In this document: piece by piece, positions 15,176 through 25,060 of the stretch | Position numbering within the stretch: the first letter of the stretch is position 1 | How the letters are laid out: every line of letters starts with the position of its first letter | Assembly (NCBI RefSeq): GCF_006175985.1 | Contig: NZ_SRSH01000019.1 | Span: 42,086 to 106,085 of the forward strand | Direction: 5' to 3' | From: Methylotetracoccus oryzae | GTDB lineage: Bacteria > Pseudomonadota > Gammaproteobacteria > Methylococcales > Methylococcaceae | DNA length: 64,000 nucleotides | Position numbers and translations under genes: made by a program | The notes under the pieces: model-generated | Told to the model about the DNA's origin: nothing | Databases searched by the model: none | What the model saw: the letters and a program-made list of their open reading frames with translations, nothing else

Positions 15176-17065
15176 ATGTCCCAGGCCTCCCCACTAGCCT
15201 CGCCAGAATCCCGAAACTCCGCCGATCCCAGCGAATTCGCCACCCTGCGTGCCCTGGTGGAAGGCACGGCCCAGGCCATTGGCGAGGACTTCTTTCGGGC
15301 CCTGGTAGGCAACCTGGCCCGGGCAACGGGTGTGACCGGCGCCTTCGTCGCGGAATTCGCCGATGAGAAGACCCGAGCCCGCTCCCTGGCCTACTGGAAC
15401 AACGGGGCGTTTCTCGACACCCAGGAATGGGAACTCGCCGGTACGCCCTGCGAGATCGTCCTGAGTGGCGAGTTCTGCCATTACCCGGCGGCCGTTTCGG
15501 CCCGGTTTCCAAAAGAGGAAGGCGTGGAGAGCTACCTGGGGGTACCGCTGCGCGATGCGGACGACCAGATCCTCGGGCACCTGGCCATCTTCGATCGCCA
15601 GGAAATGCCCGCCGAATCCCGGCTGCTCTGCACCTTCCGGATCTTTGCGGCGCGGGCCGCCGCCGAGCTGTCACGCCTCCGGATGATGGAGCGCTTGCGG
15701 GAAAGCGAGGAGCGCTTCCGGGATCTTTTCGAAGAGGCTCCCATCGCCTACGTTCACGAGGACCTGGACTCCCGTTTCCTCAGCGCCAACCGGGCAGCCA
15801 TGCGCATCCTCGGCATCGGACCGGAAGACGTGCCAGGCTTTCTGGGCCGCTCCCTGGTGCCGGACTCACCCGACGCACAGCGCCGGGTTCAGGAGGCGTT
15901 AGGCACCATCGGCCAGGATACGGGCGATACCGGCACGGTGCTGGAACTCCGGCGGAAGGACAATGGCCGACCGGTATGGATTCAATGGTGGTCGAAGCCC
16001 GATCCCCGCGGCCGGACGACCCGGACCATGTTCATCGACATCACCGAACGGGTTTTGATGGAACAGGAACAGGCCCGGCTCAAGGCGCAGAATCGTTATC
16101 TGAAGGAGGAAATTCAGGAGACCCACAATATCGAAGGGATCGTCGGCCAGAGCCCCGCGATTCGCGCACTGCTCGCCCACATCCGCCGGGTCGCAAGCAC
16201 CGACGCCTCGGTACTGATCCAGGGAGAGTCGGGTACCGGCAAGGAATTGGTCGCGCGCGCCATCCACGCCGCCAGCCCGCGGCGCGACAAGCCCCTGGTC
16301 AAGCTCAATTGTGCCGCCCTGCCCACGGGACTGGTGGAAAGCGAGCTATTCGGCCATGAAAAAGGCGCCTTTACCGGAGCCCTCGCCAGGCGCATCGGGC
16401 GCTTCGAACTGGCGCACGGCGGCACCATCTTTCTCGACGAAATCGGCGAAATCCCGTTGGAAGTCCAGGTCAAGCTGCTGCGCGTGTTACAGGAGCGGGA
16501 GTTCGACCGCATCGGCGGCAAGGCACCGATCGCCGTCGACGTGCGCGTGATCGCCGCCACCAATCGCGACTTGCTACAGGCGGTGACCGAGAAGACCTTC
16601 CGCGACGACCTGTACTACCGCCTCAATGTCTTTCCGATCGCGACCCCACCGCTCCGGGAGCGCCTGGAGGACATTCCGTTGCTGGCCCAATTCATGATCG
16701 ACAAGTTCGGGCCGCGCCTCGGCAAACACATCGACGGCATCGGCGCAAACTCTCTGCATCGGTTACAGGCCTACCGGTGGCCCGGCAATATCCGTGAACT
16801 GGAGAACGTCATCGAGCGGGCGATCATTCTTGCCGAGGGTCCGCGCCTCGAAATCGAGGCCGAGATGCTGCCCGGTTCGGCGGCGGCGGGAACCGCGGCA
16901 CATCCCGCGCCGAGCCCCGCACTCGAGGACGTCGAGCGCGAGCATATCGCCGCCGTGCTGAAGGGGACGGGTGGCATCATCGAAGGTCCTAGCGGAGCGG
17001 CACGAATCTTGGGCTTGCATCCGAGCACCTTGCGTTATCGGATCAAAAAGCTCGGGCTCAGATAA
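15176..17065 (+). CDS. Sigma-54-dependent activator, GAF-PAS-AAA+-Fis architecture
   Basis: A 629-aa enhancer-binding protein. Residues about 20-165 form a GAF sensor, 170-290 a PAS domain ([15 protein letters not shown]), 325-560 the AAA+ core with Walker A G-E-S-G-T-G-K-E near residue 349, the sigma-54-contacting G-A-F-T-G-A near 398, and F-L-D-E-I-G-E (Walker B); the last 45 residues are a Fis-type helix-turn-helix. It has no receiver domain, so it senses a ligand or redox state directly. Divergent from bufA and next to a sigma-54 promoter, it is the obvious candidate activator of the bufferin operon. ATG 15176 starts the conserved frame, though no strong ribosome-binding site is seen. Confidence 0.93.
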   Translation: MSQASPLASPESRNSADPSEFATLRALVEGTAQAIGEDFFRALVGNLARATGVTGAFVAEFADEKTRARSLAYWNNGAFLDTQEWELAGTPCEIVLSGEFCHYPAAVSARFPKEEGVESYLGVPLRDADDQILGHLAIFDRQEMPAESRLLCTFRIFAARAAAELSRLRMMERLRESEERFRDLFEEAPIAYVHEDLDSRFLSANRAAMRILGIGPEDVPGFLGRSLVPDSPDAQRRVQEALGTIGQDTGDTGTVLELRRKDNGRPVWIQWWSKPDPRGRTTRTMFIDITERVLMEQEQARLKAQNRYLKEEIQETHNIEGIVGQSPAIRALLAHIRRVASTDASVLIQGESGTGKELVARAIHAASPRRDKPLVKLNCAALPTGLVESELFGHEKGAFTGALARRIGRFELAHGGTIFLDEIGEIPLEVQVKLLRVLQEREFDRIGGKAPIAVDVRVIAATNRDLLQAVTEKTFRDDLYYRLNVFPIATPPLRERLEDIPLLAQFMIDKFGPRLGKHIDGIGANSLHRLQAYRWPGNIRELENVIERAIILAEGPRLEIEAEMLPGSAAAGTAAHPAPSPALEDVEREHIAAVLKGTGGIIEGPSGAARILGLHPSTLRYRIKKLGLR

Positions 17066-17316
17066 GTGCTGTGAAGTGCCGCCGGGCGTCCGCGCGCGCT
17101 GCCGCGATGATGCAATCAAGCCTATCCTGCTGTTCTGAAAGGCGTATCGCGAACCTGTGGTCAAGACCGATCCTGTCCGGCCCATGGCTCTGGCCTGTCT
17201 GGGGGCCAAAGGACAAGTTCGCGCGCCACAGACACGCCCCATCAGCTTCATCGTGGCTCAGACAGCCCATAGGCGACCTGGGTATAACGCGGATTGCGGT
17301 GATCCCGCAGCGGCAA

Positions 17317-18447
17317 CTAAGGGGCCTTCTCTCCCAGGCAGATTCCGATACGGCGAGCGCTTTCGAGCCAGGGGTGATCGACTGGCACGTATTTGAGCTT
17401 GCCGACGATGTCCTTCAACGGCACTGCCTCGGTGTGGTCGCCCCGCGCCGCCACCAAAACCCCGAAGTGACCCTGAGAAATCAGGGCCGCGCAGGCCGTG
17501 CCCAGCCGCGTGGCCAGCACGCGATCGGCAGGGGTCGGTGTGCCGCCGCGCTGCACGTAACCCAGGATCGTGACGCGTGATTCGAGCCCGGTCAGTTCCT
17601 CCAGTTGCTGTGCCAGCCGCAGGGTATGGTCGGTTCGCGTTGACTCCCATTCGAGCAGTCGGGCCTTTGCCTTAACCGCCGCCGCACCGTGCTTGTCCTT
17701 GCCCAGCGGCTTCTGCGCTTCGTGAAGTTCCCTGGCCATTTGTTGCGACTGGGCGCCCTCGGCCACGGCCACGATGCTGAAGCGCTTGCCGCGCCGCACC
17801 CGCTGCAGCAGCGCGGCAGCGACGGCGTCAACGTCGTAGGCAATCTCCGGAATCAGCACCACGTCGGCCCCGCCACCTATCCCGGCGCCGAGGGCCAGCC
17901 AGCCCACCTTGTGTCCCATGGTCTCCACGACGATGATGCGGTGATGACTGTGGGCTGTGCTGTGCAAGCGATCGACGGCTTCAGTGGCGATACTCAGGGC
18001 CGTGTCATAGCCGAACGAAATGTCAGTCCCGTAGATGTCGTTGTCGATGGTCTTCGGGAGGTTGATGACGTTGATCCCCTTCTGCGCCAGACGGTAGGCA
18101 TTCTTTGCGGTACCGGCGCCGCCCAGGCATACCAGGGCATGCAGGTGATGCTGATGGTAGACCTCGATCATCGCATCGGTCATATCCAGTACCTTGCCGC
18201 CGACCGGCATCTTGTGCGGTTTGTCGCGGCTGGTGCCGAGTATGGTCCCGCCGACGGTGAGGATGCCCGATAACGCGTCGCCATCGAGCGCGATGGTGCG
18301 ATTCTCCATCAGGCCTCGAAAGCCGTTCTGGAAGCCCACGACATTCCAGCCGTAATGGTCGACCGCGGTCTTTCCCACGGCGCGGATAGCGGCATTGAGG
18401 CCAGGACAGTCCCCGCCCGCCGTGAGAATACCGATGGATTTCGTCAT
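17317..18447 (-). CDS. pfkA: 6-phosphofructokinase with atypical nucleotide-site motif
   Basis: A 376-aa phosphofructokinase, phosphorylating fructose 6-phosphate in glycolysis. N-terminal G-G-D-C-P-G-L-N-A (residues 11-19), P-K-T-I-D-N-D (131-137), [10 protein letters not shown] and the [13 protein letters not shown] fructose-phosphate box are all present. The Lys in P-K-T-I-D-N-D is typical of pyrophosphate-type and mixed clades rather than the E. coli P-G-T-I-D-N-D. The usual G-G-D/N-G loop that contacts the phosphoryl donor reads G-G-A-G-T here (109-113), so donor choice (ATP or PPi) cannot be assigned by eye. It is a single gene convergent with the sigma-54 activator. Confidence 0.9.
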   Translation of the reverse strand: MTKSIGILTAGGDCPGLNAAIRAVGKTAVDHYGWNVVGFQNGFRGLMENRTIALDGDALSGILTVGGTILGTSRDKPHKMPVGGKVLDMTDAMIEVYHQHHLHALVCLGGAGTAKNAYRLAQKGINVINLPKTIDNDIYGTDISFGYDTALSIATEAVDRLHSTAHSHHRIIVVETMGHKVGWLALGAGIGGGADVVLIPEIAYDVDAVAAALLQRVRRGKRFSIVAVAEGAQSQQMARELHEAQKPLGKDKHGAAAVKAKARLLEWESTRTDHTLRLAQQLEELTGLESRVTILGYVQRGGTPTPADRVLATRLGTACAALISQGHFGVLVAARGDHTEAVPLKDIVGKLKYVPVDHPWLESARRIGICLGEKAP

Positions 18448-18646
18448 GCGAACTCTCCCTTATCTCGATGGCTGGTCATCGACTTTAGCACCCTCGCATT
18501 GCATTCAGCCGCGAGCATGCCAGCGGAAAAGGGAAACAATGACGCCAGTCCTGAGGGGCCGACGCCGCGCCGCCATGGGCAAGCACCTCGCGCACGCGGC
18601 GTGCGGGGCTCGGACCTACCCACCCGCACCGCCCGTGCGCTGGCGC

Positions 18647-18669
18647 GGGAGCGCCCGCCGAGCGCTCCC
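18647..18669. terminator. GC-rich stem-loop downstream of the flavoprotein gene
   Basis: A perfect 8-bp stem (GGGAGCGC 18647-18654 with GCGCTCCC 18662-18669) closes a 7-base loop, immediately beyond the stop of the minus-strand flavoprotein gene at 18674. No T-run follows, so it is terminator-like or a 3' RNA-stabilising hairpin rather than a classic intrinsic terminator. Confidence 0.5.
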
Positions 18670-18673
18670 CGTC

Positions 18674-20113
18674 TCAGGCGAAGATGCCTTGCCCGGGTGT
18701 CAGTGTGTGGTTCCGATCGAACGCCTGCTTCAGCGCCTGCACCTTTGCCCACTGCGGCCCGTAGTGCGCCTGCCAGTCGGACACCGCGAACGGGATACTG
18801 CTGATCGGGTACTTCTTGGCGCCGAGTGCGGCAGCGGCGTCATAGATGGAACGATTCAGCTGCACGAGCGAGTCGGCCACGCCGGGGATGGGCGGTGCGG
18901 TGCGCAGGATGTCGAAAAGGAAGATGACCGGCTCGTCCGGCACCATGAACAACGGGCGGGTGAGTTTGCGGCGCGGAAAGGGGTAGAACAGCATTGGGTC
19001 CTGGGTGTCCGGCGACACGGAAGCAAGCGCGAGCCGGGCGACGTCGGCGGCCTCGCTCGCCGGGACCAGAAGATCGATCCAGGGGTGGGGGAAGGCCCAG
19101 ACACCGATCTGCTGCAGGAAGGCGACCGTCGGTTCGAGCCGGCGCAGCCATCCGTCGTAGGTCAGATCCTCGATGCTCGAGGTGTCGAACGACAGGTCGG
19201 CGAGCAAGCTGGCATCATCGGGCGCCGAACGCCGCGACGCGGGAGAGAACCAGACGGCGGCCTCGACCATGTACTGGAATCCTCCCGCGCCGTTGGGCAG
19301 GACTTGCCCCTCCAGGTAGTCGAACCGAGCGTCCTCGGCCAGGAAGGTCTGGTCCGCGACGTACTGGTCCAGATCGGCGTAGTACAGACGGTAGACGCGC
19401 GCGTTTTTCTTCGCCCGCTCCAGCGCGAGGGTGGCCCCGACTATGATCCCATACTGCCCGAGCCCGCCCAGGACGGCCTCGAAGAGCGCGCGGTTCCTGC
19501 GCCCTGAGCACTGGACCAGCCGACCGTCGCCGGTCACTACGTCGAGCGCGAGAGCATTGTCGACCTGCACGCCCTTGCGGTGCGTCGCCCCACCGATACC
19601 GCCGACGCTGAGGGTGCCGCCAATGGAAAGGTCGAGGTAATCCGTCAGCACGGGGGGCGTCAGGTCCCTGGCCAGCGTGGCGGCCAGGAGGGCGTTCCAG
19701 GTCACGCCCGCATCGACCGTAACACGGTCGTCCTCGATCTCGTGGATGGCCGCCAGCGTGCGCGAATCGATCACGATGCCGCCGGCAACCTGCGCCTGTC
19801 CGTAGGTCGAGTGGCCCTGTCCGCGCATCGCCACCTTCAGGCCGTTACGGTTGGCGTACTTGACCAGCTTGACGATATCCTTGACCGAGGCGGGGCGTAA
19901 CACGGCGATGGGCGCCCGGGAAACGATGTGGCCGAAGTCGTCGGCCGCCTCGGCTAGCGCCTCCGGATCGACGGTCAGTTCGCCATCGAGTTCCGGGACT
20001 GGAATCGCCTGCGGGTACGCCGCTTCGGCGGCGGTCAGCCAGGACCGGCGGGTTGGATCGAAGGCGGCGACGGTGAGCGCCGAGATGGTCGCAATGAAGG
20101 TTCTTCTCTGCAT
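18674..20113 (-). CDS. Cytokinin-dehydrogenase-like FAD oxidoreductase, Tat-exported
   Basis: A 479-aa flavoprotein of the VAO/BBE superfamily. The N-terminus has a Tat-like R-R-T-F-I motif and hydrophobic stretch. The FAD domain includes M-R-G-Q-G-H-S-T-Y-G-Q-A (His101 is the expected covalent FAD ligand). The C-terminal half carries H-P-W-I-D-L-L-V-P and the end motif P-G-Q-G-I-F, both hallmarks of cytokinin oxidase/dehydrogenases (plant form HPWLNLFVP and PGQGIF). These enzymes cleave the side chain of N6-isoprenoid adenines. Whether the substrate here is a cytokinin-like tRNA breakdown product is unknown. A decayed copy of an internal segment lies at 25490-25597. Confidence 0.82.
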   Translation of the reverse strand: MQRRTFIATISALTVAAFDPTRRSWLTAAEAAYPQAIPVPELDGELTVDPEALAEAADDFGHIVSRAPIAVLRPASVKDIVKLVKYANRNGLKVAMRGQGHSTYGQAQVAGGIVIDSRTLAAIHEIEDDRVTVDAGVTWNALLAATLARDLTPPVLTDYLDLSIGGTLSVGGIGGATHRKGVQVDNALALDVVTGDGRLVQCSGRRNRALFEAVLGGLGQYGIIVGATLALERAKKNARVYRLYYADLDQYVADQTFLAEDARFDYLEGQVLPNGAGGFQYMVEAAVWFSPASRRSAPDDASLLADLSFDTSSIEDLTYDGWLRRLEPTVAFLQQIGVWAFPHPWIDLLVPASEAADVARLALASVSPDTQDPMLFYPFPRRKLTRPLFMVPDEPVIFLFDILRTAPPIPGVADSLVQLNRSIYDAAAALGAKKYPISSIPFAVSDWQAHYGPQWAKVQALKQAFDRNHTLTPGQGIFA

Positions 20114-20443
20114 ACGGAAAGCCTCTCCCCCTATTGACTAAGCCGTTCGTATTAGAACTGATCGCTAGCGACCAGTGGCCGGAACATAAGCCCGACTTGA
20201 TACCTTGTCAACGAGCGAGGTCGACTCCGAACCTTGGCTCAGCGGCCACTTCTGGCTCGGACGGGTAAAAGCCGGATAATGGGAGACTGCTCGCACGGCT
20301 ATACAGCCGGCGGCCGTTCTTGTCGCCGTGCTCTGCGGCGCGGTGCGACTATCCGCCAATATCGCGTTCCCACTCGCCCCTCAGAAACGGGCATGATTTC
20401 CGGGTAAGTGGCCTGCGACATTCAATAAAGCGAGGACCCCACC
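20114..20443. other. Intergenic region between divergent genes
   Basis: About 330 bp separating the flavoprotein gene (leftward) from the DUF1348 gene (rightward). It should contain both promoters. I see no coding frame, tRNA or clear hairpin; a CGCTAGCG palindrome lies near 20163-20170. Confidence 0.4.
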
Positions 20444-20923
20444 ATGAATCAGCCTATCGAACCCCGCCCGCCGTTTCCGCCGTTCACGCCTGAAACCGCG
20501 GCACAGAAGGTCAGACTGGCCGAGGATGCCTGGAACAGCCGCGACCCGCAGCGCGTGGCCCTCGCGTATACGCCCGACAGCGAATGGCGGAACCGCGCCG
20601 AATTCCCAAAGGGCCGCGAGCAAATCATTGAGTTCCTGACCCGCAAATGGGCACGGGAACTGGAGTACCGGCTGATCAAGGAACTGTGGGCCTGCGCCGG
20701 CGACCGGATTGCCGTGCGCTTCGCGTATGAGTGGCGGGACGATTCCGGTCACTGGTTCCGGTCGTACGGCAACGAGAACTGGGCCTTCGACGCGCATGGC
20801 CTGATGCGCCGCCGGTACGCCAGCATCAACGATTTGCCGATCACCGAGTCCGAGCGCAAGTTTCATTGGCCGCTGGGCCGCCGTCCGGACGAGCATCCGG
20901 GCTTGAGTGAGCTGGGTTTGTAA
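20444..20923 (+). CDS. DUF1348 / NTF2-like (SnoaL-fold) protein
   Basis: A 159-aa cytoplasmic protein of the DUF1348 family with an NTF2-like cone fold. Characteristic blocks are [52 protein letters not shown] and R-Y-A-S-I-N-D. Family members are widespread and functionally uncharacterised; some sit near stress-response genes. ATG 20444 follows a purine-rich stretch (GCGAGGACC). It stands alone. Confidence 0.88.
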   Translation: MNQPIEPRPPFPPFTPETAAQKVRLAEDAWNSRDPQRVALAYTPDSEWRNRAEFPKGREQIIEFLTRKWARELEYRLIKELWACAGDRIAVRFAYEWRDDSGHWFRSYGNENWAFDAHGLMRRRYASINDLPITESERKFHWPLGRRPDEHPGLSELGL

Positions 20924-21055
20924 ACCGGGTTGGAGATGCCCGGCTGTCGACGGTCCCGGCAACGCCGGAGAAACTCTGAACCAATCCCATCCTGGCCTTG
21001 CTCAGTGCCGGTGCGTCCCGGTGTCGCGGGAAGCTCGGCATAGATCGGAGCTTCC

Positions 21056-21271
21056 CTAGCGGGCGCAGCAGGACTCTCGCCGTTGGACCGGCGGGCACGG
21101 CACCGACCCATACGAGCAGAACACGCAGCAATCGCCTGGCTTCGGTTTCAGCAGCGTACGGCAGCCCTTGCACTCGTAGAAGAACTGGCAGGCATCGGTC
21201 GGCATGGTTTCCGTTGCGGCATGCCCGCAGTGCGGGCAGGTGATCGTCGATTCCAGAACGAGGCCGTTCAT
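21056..21271 (-). CDS. Small GDCCVxC-motif cysteine-rich protein
   Basis: A 71-aa protein with two zinc-ribbon-like pairs (C-P-H-C-G and C-K-G-C) followed by G-D-C-C-V-F-C-S-Y-G-S-V-P-C-P-P. This G-D-C-C-V-x-C signature defines a family of small cysteine-rich proteins frequently found with heavy-metal, mostly mercury, transport genes. The ATG at 21271 has GGGAGGGG directly upstream. No mer genes are near; the bufferin copper operon is about 6 kb away. Probably a metal-binding cytoplasmic protein. Confidence 0.8.
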   Translation of the reverse strand: MNGLVLESTITCPHCGHAATETMPTDACQFFYECKGCRTLLKPKPGDCCVFCSYGSVPCPPVQRRESCCAR

Positions 21272-21641
21272 TTCCCCTCCCCTCTGACGCCGGATGGATA
21301 GCCCGCGGCGGTGGTCGCTGCGGTCGATTGCCCGACGGATCTACGCCGTCGTCCCGCTAAGGGTCGATGATCACACGATACGCGGCGACGGGCTTGTTGC
21401 CATCAAGAAGTTGCCATCAGCGCCGACGGCATCGAGGCTGATCGTCCCGGATAACTCTCAAGCCACCCAGGCGCGCCGGGCAAACACGCTCTTGCCACAA
21501 CCCAACCGCGCCAGCATGCGGATGGCTGTTCCATTCGTGCAAGGTGCGCAGTAAAAGTACGTCCTATGTCACGTACGTTACATCAGGCGTACATTTATTG
21601 GACTCTCAAACTCCCAAGTGTCCCCGAGCGGAGGGATCGAC
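21272..21641. other. Intergenic region upstream of the ATPase cassette
   Basis: No convincing gene. It contains an inverted repeat GTACGT-N8-ACGTAC (21557-21562 and 21571-21576), about 65-85 bp upstream of the first ATPase start, which is a reasonable position for an operator. The bases around it are AT-richer than the neighbours, consistent with a promoter. Confidence 0.4.
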
Positions 21642-22826
21642 ATGAAAGCAAATCCGGGGGGTCAGATCGACCTTAGTGAAGTGGTTGGTCGCGACAACGT
21701 TATCCAGCAAATCTGGGACATCCTCTATTAGCAGTCGATCTGTATCAATGCCGAGCGGCGCATCGGCAAGACAACGGTCATCAAGAAACTTCGCACCGAA
21801 CCGCGCAGCAACTGGGTTCCGATCTTTCAGGACCTGGAGCAGTACCACACCGCGCTCGATTTCGCTCTGGCCGTCTACCATGAGGTAGAGCGCTTTCTCT
21901 CCGCGCGCCAGCGTACCAGCCGCAAGACCTGGGCGTTCCTCAAGACAGTCGGCGGGACGGAGATTGGAGGCGTCTTCCGGCTGCCGCAGTTCGGAGCACA
22001 GCCGCACTGGAAAGACCTGCTCGGCCACGCCGTCCACGAACTGGTCGATGAACAGGAGAAACGCGACGGGCGCCCGCTATTCCTGTGGGACGAAGTGCCC
22101 TACATGCTCGCCAGCATCTGTTCGCGCGAGGGCGAGACGGTCGCCATGGAAGTGCTGGATACACTGCGCGCATTCCGGCAGGATCAGGGTGACAAGGGCC
22201 TCCGGATGGTTCTGACCGGGTCGATCGGGATCCATCACGTCATCCGCAGCCTGAAAGGACAGAACTACGCCAACGCGCCGCTCAATGACACGTATTCGCT
22301 TGAGATCCAGGTGCTGGAATCGGCGTCGGCCATCGACCTGGCAACGAAACTGCTGAAGGGGGAGGCCATAACGGCAACGGAGCCATCTCAGGTTGCCGAG
22401 GCGATCGCTCAGGCTTCGGATGGCTTCCCCTTTTACATCCACCACATCGTCAAAACACTCAAGTTATCGGGCCGGGAGGCGACACGAGAGGCTGTCGATC
22501 AGATCGTGACGCGTCAGTTGCTCGCTCCCAATGATCCATGGGAGTTGAATCACTACCGCGATCGGATCCCGGTCTACTACGGCAAAGACCATGAGGCTGC
22601 CGTACTCGGCATCCTCGACGGCATTGCGGTCCGTGCGGATCCCGTTTCCGTCAGTGAACTGCTCAACGAATTGAAGGGCATGGGCGTCCGATGTAACCGC
22701 GAGCAACTCATCGGTTTGCTCAGGAGCATCGAGCAGGATCATTACCTCTCTCGGGACGACCTGGGCCGTTTCCGGTTCCGGTTCCCGCTGCTGCAGCGAT
22801 GGTGGAAACTCTCCCGAGGCCTTTGA
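21642..22826 (+). pseudogene. AAA/STAND-type ATPase gene interrupted by an in-frame TAG
   Basis: ATG 21642 has GGAGGG six bases upstream and opens a frame reading V-V-G-R-D-N-V-I-Q-Q-I-W-D-I-L-Y, then TAG (21729-21731), then continues in the same frame with I-N-A-E-R-R-I-G-K-T-T (Walker A) and L-F-L-W-D-E-V-P (Walker B-like) to 22826. The full product would be about 394 aa: N-terminal VGRD entry motif, P-loop ATPase and a C-terminal winged-helix region ending G-R-F-R-F-R-F-P-L-L-Q-R-W-W. The stop lies before the P-loop, so internal initiation (for instance at 22095) would make only an ATPase-less product. It could be a nonsense mutation, a sequencing error or read-through. It is the first gene of a two-ATPase cassette. 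Confidence 0.75.
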
Positions 22827-22840
22827 GCCGCTCCCAAGTC

Positions 22841-24655
22841 ATGAACGATCACACTTTTCTTTCCGTATTCACGCCCAGTCGCACGGCTCCCGAGGATCTC
22901 GAATCCATCTTCGTCCAGCGGCAGGAAATATTGGCGGATGCGGTGGAGCGGATCCACGAAAGCGCGACCACCCCCAACAAACACCACCTGTTGTTCGTCG
23001 GACCGCGCGGCACCGGCAAGACGCACCTGATCACACTGCTGGTCCATCGCCTCGGGAGTGACGTCGAACTCCGTGACCGCTTGCACATCGCTTGGCTGAA
23101 CGAGGACGAGACGAGCACCACCTTGCTGGAATTTCTGCACCGGATCTATCTGGCTCTCGTCAGACGGTACCACGAGAGCTACAGCGAGGCATCGCTGGAG
23201 CCAATCTACGATCTGGACCCCATCACCGCCGAAAGCCAACTCGGGAGGCTCCTAAGGGAACAACTGAAGGACCGGACCCTGCTGGTGGCCGTGGAGAATC
23301 TTGATGCCTTGTTTCAGGGACTGGGTGAGTCCGGTCAGCAACGGCTTCGAGCCTTCATTCAGGAACATCCCATCCTGTCCATCGTCGCCACTGCGCAGCG
23401 GCTCGTGGATGACATCGCCAAACGCAAGAGTGTGTTCTTCGGTTTTTTTCAAACCGAGCTGCTCGACACGCTGACGGTTGAAGAGGCGGCTGAACTGCTA
23501 GGCAAAATCGCCGCGCTGAAACAGCAACCGGACCTTGCGGCATTCTTGCGCAGCCCGCGCGGACGCTCGCGGATTCGCGCCCTGCATCACCTGTCGGGCG
23601 GCAACCACCGCATCTACATCGTCCTGTCTCAATTCATCACGAGCGACAGTGTCGAAGCCCTGGTAGGGCCGTTTTCAAGGATGATCGACGAGATGACGCC
23701 CTACTATCAGGAGCGCATCCGCTGGCTTCCGCCGCTGCAGCGCAAAATCGTCGAGTATCTTTGCACCCGCGAACGCCCCACCCCCGTCAAGGATCTGGCC
23801 CGGCGGCTCTTCGCCAGCCCTCAGTCCATCTCCGGGCAACTCAAGGACCTTCGCGCCAACGGCTATGTCCAGGCCGCCCAGCGGGGGCGCGAATCGCTGT
23901 ACGAGATTGCCGAACCCCTGATGCGAATCTGCGTCGAGGTCAAGGAGAATCAAGCCGGCACGCCATTGCGCCTGTTGGTGGACTTCTTGCGGGTCTGGTA
24001 CGACGCCGATGATCTTGCGGCCCGCCCGCGAGGGTGCGACCACGGAGGCCTGGACCGCCGGTATCTGGGAGCCGCGATCGAAAGGAACGCGCTGCACGCT
24101 GAAGAGGATCTCAAGGCAGCGCTGTCGACAAGTGAAGCGCCTCCGTCGCTGCATGTGGACGCTCGGATCACTCTGACCGAGATTCGCATTGCATCCGGCC
24201 GTTGGAGCGCCGCGATCGCCACACTCACGGAAGGTCTGACTGACGGTGCCTCGGGGTCCTCCCCGTATTTCGGCAATGCCGACGGCATCGTGGCGGCGCT
24301 CTTCGCCAGCACGCTCACTCCCGGCATCCGCCGGGAACGGGTCGGTGAACTGACGCGGATCTATTCGGAACACAACGCGCTCGCCCACCTGGGCCGGGCA
24401 CTGATCAAGCATCTGGGCTCGCTTTATTGCTCCGCGGAGGGACTGCCGGCCTCCGACAACCTGGAGCTATGGGCACAGTGCTGGCAAGAAGCCGGGCGGG
24501 ACATGGACGCCTTCCGGATCCCCCTCCGCATATTTCGCACGGCTGTCGATTTTCTCAAGTCCGGGGGGAAGGACCGCGGGACCCTGCTGGACCTGAATCA
24601 GGAGGAGCGCGGGATTCTTGAACAGGCATTGGGCCTCGAGGCCGCTAAGGTGTGA
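22841..24655 (+). CDS. ORC/Cdc6-like AAA+ ATPase with winged helix and helical C-terminus
   Basis: A 604-aa cytoplasmic protein. Residues about 10-270 are a P-loop ATPase: Walker A G-P-R-G-T-G-K-T-H, a Walker-B-like strand L-L-V-A-V-E-N-L-D-A-L-F and a sensor-1-type I-V-A-T-A-Q. Residues about 290-370 are a winged helix (V-K-D-L-A-R-R-L-F-A-S-P-Q-S-I-S-G-Q-L), and the rest is alpha-helical and TPR-like. The Walker B acidic residue reads E-N rather than D-E. The start at 22841 is 14 bp after the preceding gene's stop; an upstream ATG at 22799 overlaps that gene. Two consecutive ATPases with DNA-binding-type domains suggest a paired NTPase system, possibly defence or regulatory, but no effector domain is seen. 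Confidence 0.7.
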   Translation: MNDHTFLSVFTPSRTAPEDLESIFVQRQEILADAVERIHESATTPNKHHLLFVGPRGTGKTHLITLLVHRLGSDVELRDRLHIAWLNEDETSTTLLEFLHRIYLALVRRYHESYSEASLEPIYDLDPITAESQLGRLLREQLKDRTLLVAVENLDALFQGLGESGQQRLRAFIQEHPILSIVATAQRLVDDIAKRKSVFFGFFQTELLDTLTVEEAAELLGKIAALKQQPDLAAFLRSPRGRSRIRALHHLSGGNHRIYIVLSQFITSDSVEALVGPFSRMIDEMTPYYQERIRWLPPLQRKIVEYLCTRERPTPVKDLARRLFASPQSISGQLKDLRANGYVQAAQRGRESLYEIAEPLMRICVEVKENQAGTPLRLLVDFLRVWYDADDLAARPRGCDHGGLDRRYLGAAIERNALHAEEDLKAALSTSEAPPSLHVDARITLTEIRIASGRWSAAIATLTEGLTDGASGSSPYFGNADGIVAALFASTLTPGIRRERVGELTRIYSEHNALAHLGRALIKHLGSLYCSAEGLPASDNLELWAQCWQEAGRDMDAFRIPLRIFRTAVDFLKSGGKDRGTLLDLNQEERGILEQALGLEAAKV

Positions 24656-25060
24656 TTCGTCGTCCAGCGACCCCCTGGATGGCTCCAGCGGGACATCGCG
24701 CGGCAGCCCGGTGTACAGGTTACGAGCGGCGAGCTCATGCGCGTTTCGGGGGCCGAACCTTATGCCAGATAGAGCTGCGCTGCGAGCAAAAAACAGGGGC
24801 TGGCTATTTTTCCGCTATCGTCCGCTTTCTCCGGCCGCCCCTGCGGCACAAGCTTGGCGCGCCGGCCCGCGATCGCCTCGAGGAGCGGCCTGACGATGAT
24901 CACCGTGCTGGGATGACGCTGCAGCGCCTTCGGCCAGTCAAAGCGCCGAAGACGAGCCGACGAGCCATCGTGGGTAAGGATGAACCCGGGTGGCTTCGTC
25001 CCGACACAGGACTGTGACCTACGCCTTTACCGCCCCGTTTGTCGCTGCCCGGCTCTGACT
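24656..25060. other. Intergenic, no gene recognised
   Basis: About 400 bp between the second ATPase (rightward) and a small leftward gene. Frames here lack starts with ribosome-binding sites and their translations look like GC-rich noise. No stable terminator with T-run was seen, though several short GC hairpins could form. Confidence 0.4.

Noticed and set aside
18395..19507. Plus-strand 370-codon frame
   Set aside because: Antisense to the cytokinin-dehydrogenase-like gene and the PFK start.
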